Source: Otis tarda (Eukaryota; Chordata; Aves; Otidiformes; Otididae). From it: a DNA stretch of 64,000 bases. The translations under genes and the position numbers were made by a program. Of this stretch, positions 28,501-40,500 are shown in pieces. Numbering within the stretch: position 1 is the first letter of the stretch; each line of letters opens with the position of its first letter. Under the pieces are notes generated by a model that searched no databases, was not told where the DNA came from, and saw nothing but the letters and a program-made list of their open reading frames with translations. The stretch covers positions 4,224,501 through 4,288,500 of the forward strand of contig CM048576.1 of the NCBI GenBank assembly GCA_026413225.1, read 5' to 3'.

Positions 28501-31500
28501 AGTCCCTAATGGAAGACCAATATAGTATGCTTCCTCAAGGAATATTTTTGGTGTGTACTGAGAAGTCTGCTCTAGTAATACACAGCATTAGTGAGACAGA
28601 GTACATAGGTACGATACACAGGAAAACACAAACACAAAGAACCTGTGAAAAGTTATAGAAGCAAAGGCATGGAGCTGTTCAAGACTCACATCAGCAATAT
28701 CACTGTTTGGTCGGGAGGGGCTGTCACTGTAATCCAGTTTGCTCACACAATCCCCGCTCTCTGCCTCCACTTCACTGATCTGCAGCGGCTCTGTCACAGA
28801 CCTGGAGGACAAGACTCCATCCTAAAAAGATAAAGTGAGTTGGGAGACAGCACAGAGCAAAAAGAATATTTCCGGAGACAATCCTCAAACATTAGCTGTT
28901 GCAAAACCCTATTAGTACACATTATTTAAAAACTTTCTTCATGTATCCAGAAAAGGCTGCAATGTTTCTCTAAGAGCAGACAACAGAAAATCACACCAAG
29001 TTTTCAGGACTTGTAACATTATATGCAGAGAGAAAAGGGGAAAAGTAATACCACATACTTTACTTTTTTTTCAAAAGCAAAACCAGAGCTATTTTGAACT
29101 TCCAGTTATTCAATCTCCACTGTAAGAATGACTACACAGGTTTCTTTTAAGTTGTACTGACAGAGAGACTAATAAACATATAGTTTGCACTTACTGTTTT
29201 AATAGCAGTTTTTCATAGATGATTTGAAAGTCCGTTGTAAAGCCTACTTCATACAGAAATTGCACTGCACTGCTTAACAGCCTCTGCGAGCCTAATTACA
29301 AGTCTCAACTCTAGAGGGTGCAATTTGCCCGTACAAGCACAGAAGAGCATGGCACAAAACGCCTGTTTGCCCTGAACACCATCATCCCCCAAGAATTTTG
29401 ACCCAGAAGATATCACAAAGAAGCCTGACACATTCTGTTACCTGACTACAGCCTGTGGCTTTGGACAACTGCTCTTGCAGCTGAGGAATGTGCTTCTTTG
29501 TTTCCTGTATCTCTTTGAGCAGTCGTGTGGTGGGTGATCGGCTATACTCTTCTTGCAGAGACTGAAAAATAATTTTATGAGTTTTCACTCAGTATCTCGT
29601 CAATATCAAAGCTTAGAACTACAACCTACTACTAATGTTCATTCCATTTATACATTTTAAATAACAAACAGAACCCCTGCACACCTACTAAGTCGATGCT
29701 ACAGAATATCCATTTTATATAGCTCTCCTCCCTCTCCTGTGCCAATAAAATAACCACGTTCTAGAGATTTACTGAAATCCCTCAGCAAGAGTCAAAGATG
29801 CTTACACGCCAAAGGATTGCATCAGACTGACGGATATGTACACTTAAACTTAAGAAAGCTCCCACTAATTTTTTCTTACACTGTCAAGGATTAAAAACTC
29901 AAGAGCTGATCAGTAAGAGTTATTCGATCTCTGGTGTTAGGCTGGTATATAGAAAAGCTAAGCTGAAACACAAGTTATGCAAGGGGATGTTGAAGATGCT
30001 ACTAAGTAGTGATTCAGTAACTGATCTTTGTATTTGTAGCATACTTTCCTCCATCCCTCTCAGACACATGCAGCTCTAATACCTGCAGCCGCTCCTGCTC
30101 CTTCTGTAGCATCTTCCTCAGAATCTCCACCTTCTGGTTGTGGACAATATTATTCTCCTCCTAGAAAATACAGAGAGATTAAGGGTTGGGTTTTTTGGTG
30201 GAGCTGGGAAGAAAGACAAGGAAAATGGATATGCCCACTTTTCATCTGCTTCCTAAACATCAGCTCTGAAAAGCCCTACAAGAAGCAATTCAAGTTTCTA
30301 AATCCTATCCTATGCATTCTTTCCTACTTTTGAATATAGCTGTCAACATTTAGGGAAAAAACCCCAAACAAACAAAAACAAAAAACCAAACAGACAGACC
30401 AAAACTGTTTGCTTATTTGCTTTCTCTGCTCCTCTTTGCCACTTAGCTGCACACCTCACAATCCCCTTTTCAACAGAAGTTACAGCATGACTGGCTTGGA
30501 GCAGACAACGTACAAACTCACATCATGCAAATTGCAGTGGATCTTAAAGACAAACTCTGACTAACTCGTCAATTGTATTTGGATATTTTTAGTTGCAAAA
30601 TCTTTTTCTCCATATGATTAAATGCCCACTGGGTGGCAGGATAAATATTCCAATTCCAATTTGCGATTTGTGCAAGAAGCACAAAACAGATCAAGATAAA
30701 AATACATGACTACATTTCTTCCACCTTGGCTCTTTGGAAAGAGAGCTTTACATCTTACCCCCACAAGCACTGGGCTAGTAATCCTTTCTGCATTTCCTGA
30801 TGTGCCAGGCGAATGGGGAGATGTCATGATGGGAGACATATGCCCAAATGCTGCCAGATCCACTTCAGAATCAGCTAATGGAATCTGAGGCGACCCCGGT
30901 GGGCGCCCCTGAACAGTGAGGGCTACATAGGAACCCGCTGCAGGGAGAAGAACAATTCACATTTCAGACATACTTGCAGATTTCTATGGTTGCTGTTTCT
31001 CTGTTTGCCACTTCTCTGGCTTCCATTTCATCCTAGAGACAAAACTCAGACCATTCCTCACCCGTTCATTCTTTCTTCAAACCAGAGAATCCGAGAGCAC
31101 TGTTAGCTCTGTTTTAGAGATCTCCATTTAAATTTCAGGTAGTCCAAAAACTTTCATGATAAAAATCCTTAATAAAAGCAGGCAATTCAATTTCTAGTCT
31201 ATCAGGTTACATTTACCAAGTTGCATTTACAATATATATATGCTCGTGCCATAAAATAAACTGCAGTACAGTGTAAGGAATCACTACTGTCTTCTTCCTT
31301 ATACAAGAAAATCAACCAAGAATGCGCTTCCTTTAGAAACACCAGTACTTTGCAAGCATCATACAGCAACTTACATTAAGAGTGCTTGAACAGCTATGGT
31401 ATTATTTAAGGTGGAATCAAAAGGTGGGATGATGCACAGGCAAGGTGTGGTAACTTGTAACCTCAAGCTAAGGAGAAACTGCAGAAACACGTATCAGCTC

Positions 31501-34500
31501 AAGTCCGAGATGTTAAAACTACCCCAATTTCACTTCACTGTATCATACACATCCTTTATCTCTCACTATAGGGCATGGTTAGGCCTCATCCTTGTCACTT
31601 GACAGCTGAATCGGTCACTGGTCCTTTAAAATTATACCTTTCATGCTTTAAAGGAGCACAGTGACAAAAATAGTAACCACTCTCTACTTACACTTGATCA
31701 GCTTTACCACCTCCAAATGGTTTGAGTGTGTTACAAGAGTGCCATTCACCTGGGGGTAGTGAGGAAGAGAAAGTTAACAGTTAGCTACTGATTTCCAAAA
31801 AAAGGTACCCACACACTACACAATAAGCACGTAGAATGAGGAACAATACTCCCCCCCACCATCTCCATTACTACGTCTTTCAAGACACTGAAAAATAATT
31901 TATCCTTCTAACAGTTTATCTCTGTGAGCAGAACTCTGCAAAAAGAAAACTATACACGCATACCAAAGAAAATCAAGCAAACCAAAACCAAAACAATCCA
32001 CTTCTGACCGGGCAGAAAAAACAGATCAGGGTAGTTAATTTAATTCATCAGTTTAAATGCCTAGTTGAAATCCCAGCTCTATCTGTGTGTCAGTAGCTGC
32101 TGTAGCACAACCATCACTTCGCAGTAACAGTTTAGATAGTCTTTTTAGTTACTGACTTGATTTCTTAGCTGTTTAGGACTAAAAGAGAACACTGATCTGG
32201 GGGCAGTTAGGGGAAAAACAGTAATCCCAGAAGACTACTTATTAACAGGCAATTATTAGCAACTCTCTGTTCCTTCTCTCCTGTCACTTCTGTTTTTACT
32301 GTACGTGTGATACTTGAATCTTGTAGGATACTGAACTTGCCCATGAAGTTCTGAAATGAGAGTGATCTCCACAACAAAACTAATATTCAGCAGTAGGCTT
32401 TCACTGGCCACTGTTCTGGTATCCCCAGAACATAGAAACTTAGACCATTCCTCTATCCCACAGGCAAAAGTAAACATCACAGCAGACATATCAATGACAT
32501 TCTCTCAGGGAAAGAGCTTATCTAATACAAAGGATCCATTTCTCTGATGATTTGCATGCTCTTACCTTGATAATTCTATCACCTGTTTGCACTCCGGCCC
32601 GCATGGCTGCTCCATCTAGAGAGGCAAGAAATCATTTAGTTTCAACTTCAAAACAAACATTCAAAGTAAAAATGTTTGGGGCACTTCTGTAGTTCCACAC
32701 AAAGCTACTTTGCACACTCACCCAAGCTTTCTCTGTTTCTATCAGATTAAAATCCGGACTAGAGCAGTTCTGTTCTCATTTTGCAGTGATCAAGTCACAA
32801 TCCCACCACATTTCAAGGAATCATTTACTTCCTCTCAGATGCAAGAGGTCAGTTTACAAATACATCAGACAGTGAGGAGGGGATTCACTGCATCCCAACA
32901 GTGCAATGCTCTTTGTGCTGCAGGTCTATTCTGAGGCTACAGCCATCCAACCAGTGAGGAAGGCATTTGGAATTTTCTCCTCCAGCCTATGCACACGTTT
33001 CTTTTATTCACATGAAAACCTCTAGGCTGCTCTCTGGCTAGCACATTTAAGAAGTTTGCTTACCTTCTTTGACAGACTGCACGAAGACAGGATTGTCTCC
33101 GCTGACCGTCAGCCCAAATCCGTTTTCATCCCGTTGGATAACAACACACCGCTGAACAAGACCTGCATAAGAAAGGTGGGGAAAGGGTAGAAGAAAGAGG
33201 AGAGAAATACAAAGAGACACAAGCTAGGCATCAGTCCAAAACCTTATCCTCCTAGATAATCACAGAGCACTGAAAGCAACTGGTACAATACAACAGGGGG
33301 AAAAAATATATGAGAGACAGCAACAGGGCATCAATACAGAAACAGGTAGGAATGTCAAGACAGGTCAAGCTTATTGCTTCAGTTACACAAAACAGAGATA
33401 TACAATGTCAGAGATGCAGACAGCTCTGGCACATCAGACACAGCTTGAAGGTAAAAGCAGCTTTTAAAGAAGAGCAGCTATGTATATAAACCAATGAGCA
33501 CAATTTCCCTTTGTCTGTATTAACAGTTCTTCAAAGTACGGCAGAGGGCTGTCATGTTCTAGCACACCATCAAAACCACCAAACAATTTTTACAATCTAG
33601 TCTAAAAAAAAAGTCACAAATCTCTCCAACTAACATCAGTGGGTTAGACTAAAACAGATAGATTGATCAGGAAAAGTTCTCCCAATACTCAGCAAAAATT
33701 TCTCTAGGGGCACCTTCTGTTCCAGATGAGACTATTGCACAGAACCAAAACAGCAGCAGCAAAGAAGTACAGCCACACTTAATACACTGAACAAGACCTC
33801 TAAAATCAAGACCATGCTTCCCACTGAGCTACTGAAGTCCACGGCCAAAATCCTAGGAAAGTTCGAATCTGCTCCTCCTTTAACTTGCTGTGTGGCATCA
33901 AAGGTAAGTTGCTTTGTTTCCTGGTGTTAGGATTATTCAGTATAATGTGAACATAAATACTGTTGCAGAGATAAATGTACTTAGTGGGTGCAGCATTTTG
34001 AAAGGGTGTAATGTTGTGTATGTCTATTTTTCACCTGAAAACAAAACAAGAGAAAAAACAAAACAAAACAAAGCAACAGTCCCGGCATATTCATTGCAGA
34101 GCACTTTCCTAGGAGCATCTGCAAAAAGCCTATTACAAAGGAACCCTTATCTTGCAAGGAAACTTTTGGAACTCTGCAAAATGCTTCAGATGTTCTGTTG
34201 GTTTCTTTTGGTTTTGTTTGGGGGTTTTTTTTGTTTTCTTTTTTTTGGTGTTTTTTTTTTGTTTGTTTGTGGGTTTGGTTTTTTGGCTGGTTTTTTTGTT
34301 TTTTTTTTTTGTTTTTGTTTTTGTTTTTTACACAGCAGAAACTACGTGCTACTAAACAGCACCCTTATTTCTAACAGTTTGCTTTGCTTCTTCATTTCTA
34401 AAGCCATATCAGGCAAAATTCTCACACGAGCATCTTATGAAAGAATTAGAGTTCTCCACAAAGGGAATTGTGAATATGCTGTCCTAGCAAGACTGCCTTT

Positions 34501-37500
34501 TCTGGAACAATTTTTCAAGAAATGTATTTTAACGGATTGTGGAGCCATACCCATGTCTTAAATTACTTTTATACCAGTACAGCTCCCTTAGCTTCTCTGG
34601 AGCAACTCCTAACAGAAACAGAATCATAGAATAGTTAGGGTTGGATGAGGAGCCTTGAGTGAAAATACTGTCTGCCCAGTTCGCCCTGTTCTCCTCGAGC
34701 GTGACATATATGAAAATGGGCATGGGAGTAGTGGAAAAGGTTGCACTTCTGCAGCAGTCTGGTCACACTATCATAACACAGCAACTCCCCTTCTGCCAAT
34801 AAAGTAGAAGCAAATTATGCTACACATAGTGATCTGTAGTAAGCTGATGGAATGGATGCAAGGTGAAAACAGAGAAGAGGAAAAAAAACATCACCTTTCA
34901 CACCCTGTTCATGTGGTTAAGTGAAAGAACATGCCTCTCCCTTTTGTACATCCCATTTTTCTATATGGCCAAGCTTCTTTAAGTCTCACTTCACAAGAAT
35001 TATGCCTCAGGGTGGGGTGTGGGAAAAAGAACATATGCTATTTCATAAAAACAGCTCGTTTTAAACCCTGCTGCCAGACATACAGGTTTTATGAGTAAGA
35101 CACTAACTAATCTTTTGACTCATAAGAACTATCTTTGTTTAAAGGCACAGCATAGCCCTGCATACTAGTTGCCCTTCCAGTGAATTTCTTTCTTTTCCAG
35201 AATCAATAACCCTTGGATCTCCTGCTGAGCTGCCTCCTTGAATGAAGCTGATGCCAAAGCAGAGGCAACACAGTAGGAGATGCAACATAAACTGACCTTA
35301 CAGAGTATAATTTAAGTTCCAAGAACAATCAAGTTAAACCATTTCACACCACAAGTCTCGACTTCACCCAAGACTACCTTTCAAATTTAGAATGAGGAGG
35401 CAATTGAAATTAAGGCAATTCTAAACTGAATTAGTCCATAATTGCTTTTTCCCAGTATTTGCTCCCTTCAGACAAGAAGCAGACATTTAACCCTTCTCCT
35501 AACACAATATAAAAGGCTGGAATGAAGTCTAGGTAGGCCAGCTGAGAGATACTGTGCTCGAAGGAGATACACACCAGCTTTGTAGGGATTTTAATGAAGT
35601 TATCTGATAGTTTTCTGAAGATAACACTATTACCTGCAGAACTAGATCAGCTTTGATAACGCACACTGTTTGAACCAGGTAGACTAAAAGGAGCAATCTT
35701 CAAGTGCTCTCTTTTACTCTGTGAGGAAAAATCAGTGAAGAAAGCCCCCAAATCTGTCATTTGCTCACTTTTGTTCTTTAAGTAAAATACATTCAATTTG
35801 AAATCTGCTTAGTGGTGGAATTTTAAGACCAGAGCAGCAACACTTTCATAACCCACATCTTGTACCTTGAACACCTCATTAGACACTCCGGAATGGACTA
35901 AAAGGAAAGCCACAAACCACTGAGAGCCCAACGACACGCAAGGTAAAATTTTCAATAGCTGTTACTGTCACGTCTAGATATCACCAGTACATACAGGAAC
36001 ACCTAATTTAAATTACTAACTAAATCAACTTCACTCACTTTAAATAAAGTCTATGAGTCTGAGGCAATACTGAAGAGCCCACATTAGCAGGCGGCAATCA
36101 GCTTTTCATTCACCTTTTTTGCTTTCATGTTCCAATTCTTAGCATTCCCTGGATGGAAATCACGAGTCATTCATTTTGAAATACCTTACCATGATATTTC
36201 ACTTTTTCCAGCTGAAGCTTAGTAAAGATTACAAGGTCAACTGAACTCGCCACTGACAGTACTCAAAATCAAACCAATAATAATCTTATTCCCACATCTG
36301 CTTTAACATGACAGTATCTTGGTGTCATGAAACGAGGAGACATCACTGTATCTATGCTTTAAGTAGACAAAATCAGATTACACGTTCATATCTTGAGTAT
36401 ATTCATAAAATTGTGGAAAAAAAAAAAATCTTAAAAATCCGGTTTCATCTTCATGTATATTATAATTCCCCAAACTCATTGGTATAGCCTCAAGCCAAGA
36501 GTACAGTAAAGCAGCTGTGTGCTGTCGTCAAAAAGGTTTAAGATTAAAAATGAAAGCAGTTAGAAATTAGCAGTCTCTGAAAACAGGAACTGCAAGAAAA
36601 GCTAAGACGATCAGCTCTTCAGTAGGTGGCACTATTCCCTCTGTGACATCGTAGCTCAGCTCTCCAGCCCCGTTAGAAGTGTGCATTTTGGACAACAGAG
36701 AAGGGTAAAGTTCGAACTTCAAGGTCACAGACACACCATGGTAAAAGTGATTGTCTCAAACAGTCTTGCCAGATATGTTTTGATTGTCCAAGAGCTTCTC
36801 TAGTAAAGAGATCATTTACCTTCTTCTCTTCTACAAATCCTAAATATTTGGAAGTTCTTCAATAAAATAGGAAATTTAATTTCCCTAGCAGTGCACAACA
36901 AATAGAGCAGGGGTTCGACAATAGTGACATGAATTACATCTTCCATAATACAACGTAGCTTTTCCTCTGATTAAACTGCGTAAGACAGGGCATGGGAGGA
37001 GACTTTTGAACTATGACCTCCCTGGAGGGATGAGGCCACAATGGGAAAATGCAATTTAATATAGTGACTTGAAATGAATCATTCAACAAATAAAAACAAA
37101 CTCCTTGGGGTTTTGAGAATGTCCAAATGTTTCACTTCATTTGGGAAGCTTTATTTCTACAATATTTTCAGAAACCCTGCTCCACAAAATAAATAAAACT
37201 ATCAGATTTTATTAAAAAAATTCTCATAGGATGAAATTTTGAATTTCACTTAGTTCTACTTATTATCATGATCTTCACACCAAATGTCATATTAGCAGCA
37301 TTCTTCTGATTCTTCCACTAACCTGGTAACAGAAGTCATGTAAAGTCAAACCAAAAACTACATAAGTTAGTGCAGAGTACAGTATCTTGATAAAACTGTT
37401 AAATACAATAGCACTGAATACCATTCATAAAACAAGGCTTGGTAATGTTTCTAGGGGAAAAAAAAAAAAAAAAAAAAAGAACCATGTATTTTAACCATGA

Positions 37501-40500
37501 TAAACAGGACTATCTGCTCCCATGGCAACAACACATTCAGCCCCTGTGGTTGAGTGCCTCTTGCACTAGCAGCCATTTCTGGCTATTATAAGGGTAGGGA
37601 TGAGGGGCTCCCAAGAGTCTTTTCAAGAGTCTGGAAAAACGGTGGCCACAAGATAAAGACACAAGGCTGTCAGAAACTGCAAGGAACAAAACAAAAAGTG
37701 TAAGTTTGATTTAAAAACACCTCAAAGGAGATGAAATCTGGGGTTTCAAAACAAAACAAAATTTAAAACTTGTCCCAGAATTGGAGAGATTATGTGAAAG
37801 AGTATGTGTATGGTCTAGTCTAATACTTGGGCCAGAAATTTATCATTACTAAATAAAAAGGAAGATATCTTTGAAGAGCAATAAAGTCATGGGGAAAAGG
37901 GAAGACTAAGTGATATCTTGCCTACCACCCTGAAAGCTAATTTGAACTTTAGGTTCATTTAAGAGACAAGAATTCTACTTTGAGAAACAGGTATCAAATA
38001 TTGTGGGAGGTTATGGCACTAACTAGTAAATTACAGCGTATCCGAAAATACAAACTCTCTCCTGATCATCTACATTTTGTTGAATACACAGATAGGAGAC
38101 GGTTTGATATGGAAGAAAGTATCACATCCTAAGTTTAATGTCACTATAAATCAATTTCTGTATATCAGAACAATTTCCCTACCTAACCACTTGGCCACCT
38201 CCAAGCCACTCATACTTAAGAAATTCTGGTCTCTTGCTCCTTAATTAAGAATTTCAAGAGCTAAGAACAAACACATACACAAAAGCCACACCTCCTTTCC
38301 CTGTTGTCATTCAAGACCATTCTATCATTCACTTTCTAATGGCTAGCCAAAGAAAGTCATCAGCGAGAAAAATACCAGTACGGTATTTCTACTTGTAGAT
38401 TTTTAAATAGTTTGGTCCCATTCAAAGCAAATAGCAGATTTCTCTACACATACCACAGAACTTGGGAAAAGTAGAGGGTAGAAACAAAAGGCAGAGCAAG
38501 GTCCAACACAGCAAAGGCCACTGGAAAGGAAGGATGAGTGGAAACTGCTCCCATAGATACAGGACACGGACAGAGCATCTGCCGGAAGCTTTGGGGGAAG
38601 TAAAGGCTTACATTAGGAAGTCATGTTTCTTTCTGCTATACATGAAAAACCAGGACATTGTACAGACTGAGGGAGAAGTATAAACACAGATACATTCCAT
38701 CAAGCACACAGAATCACGGAATGTTTCCTGTAATTAACCTACAATAGTTTGACAGCACCTCCAGTATATTATGGGTAAGCAGCGTTAGGCAAAAATTAAA
38801 GCGTAGGGACCTAGTCAACCTGACTGTGCTATCCCTAACCAGCATCTACCCAGCAAGGGGAAGAACTGGTCAAGGCTTCAACACAACCTCATGAGAAGCA
38901 GCATTCCAAAAATACATGCTTTTCAAGCAGGCCACTTCCCTGTTCATTCTCTCTGAGCACAGGAGGAAGACATACAAGCTGCAGGAAGCCAGGTCTCCCT
39001 AAGACACATTTCCAGCTCTACTGAAGCAACTCAAGGAACTCTCAAAACCTGTTTACAGTTTCCGACTAACAGTCTCACACCCTGAGGACCATGACTGTTG
39101 TATTACTTTGCTCTTCCCCCCCCACCTTTCTTTCTGTTTTTAAAGGAAAAGTATGTGATTCAAAATTCCAGGGAAAGTTAAGAGATCTCATTTTCACAGA
39201 AGGAAAAGATCACACCTCCCTAAACTGCAGCAACTAAAGGGCTTTCACTAAAATGCCTATGCTGGTTTAGAAGGAACTCTTCAGACTTGGTGGTTTGGGG
39301 GTGTTTTCTTTTTTCTTTTCTTTTTTTTTTTCATGTTCCTTGCAACCAGGGCTATGACAGCATCATTTTGTTTTGTTTGTTGTGGTTTAAGAACTTGGAT
39401 CACAACTATTAACACCTGGCAGTTTTATTCTAGTGGATTGATAAATTTGATACTGGAAGAGTCATTGCATCTGTCCAAAGGCCCACAGCAGGTTATGCAG
39501 CAAGCAATTTTCTCTACAGAAAAAAAAATCAGAAAGTATCACACTGTTTTAAATATCAAGAAAAAAAAAAAAAACAGGAAAAGAAAAGAAAGGCAACCCA
39601 TGGCTGGTGTCAAGACAGAGCTGGACATGCACACTTAGAAACATGAAATGTAGCAGTACTGGTCAAATTCAGCCTAGGTCCAAGGGTCTTAAGAAGCTGG
39701 CAGGATCCAAAAGACCACCCACCAACTTGTGAAAACTTATTACCTTTTAGTTTCTAAGATATCAGTGCAAATCTCTTCAGAGATTGGAAATTCAACAAGT
39801 CATTAACATAAGGTTAGGATGGAGAGAGTGTCACAGTCTGAAGACTGACACATCTGATGTAAGCTAAAGAAGGAGGATGAGTAAACAGGCTGTATTTGGT
39901 AGACATTCTTCCCAACAGCCCCCGTCACGGTATACTGACAATTTAGTGATGTGTGTGGCTACTCCTATACGAAACTGTTATATGCCAATTTGTTCCAGTC
40001 TACAAGCCCACAATAGTAAAACACAACACTAAAGGACTGCCAGGGAAATTACTCCTTCTTTGGATCAAAGAATGGCGAAGTTGATATTCTTACACTTTTT
40101 GAAATTATTTACAGATACATTTTCCACTTCCGTGACACATGAAAAGGAATTTACATCAGATCCTCTACAAATAATGCAAAAAGATTATTTACTGACTCAT
40201 CCAGATTAACCTCCACAGTTAGAGCAAGACACGGACTTTTCCAGAACCACAAAAACTCTTCTGGAGCCCAGTCTAAAAGTCCAGTGTCTTCATACAATGC
40301 CAAAAATACTCAGTGGCATAAGATCTCCAAGAAAGGCAGCCCCAGGAAGTTTTCCAAACTATCAATAGAGAACAGGAGAACCCAGGTGACAGCCTATGCT
40401 TGCCAGGTACAGGTTAGTTTCCAGCCACTACAAAAACTACAAGCTGATACACTGAAGCAACATTTAAACCCAGTTTCCCACTCCCTGCTGCAGAGCCAAC

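Larger units (their letters stand above)
26866..33063 (-). other. ARHGEF12 introns 5-12
   Basis: These short introns lie between exons 5 and 13, mostly 0.5-0.9 kb. They hold A/C-rich patches at 27887-27912 and 30357-30402. Otherwise they are unique sequence in which I recognise nothing. Confidence 0.65.

Noticed and set aside
33914-34561. Plus-strand open frame of 215 codons, rich in Phe, Leu and Gly
   Set aside because: Its middle is the T/G-rich low-complexity tract, which lacks stop codons by composition. No domain is visible and it is antisense in intron 4.
38203-38215. Complement of GCCACTCAT, giving ATGAGTGGC like the start of human exon 1
   Set aside because: It lies downstream of exons 2-4 in transcript order and the next codons do not match; a chance match.
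38710-38725. AGAATCACGGAATG as a further CR1 tail
   Set aside because: The match ends after about a dozen bases and lacks the TTGGAAGGGACC continuation.
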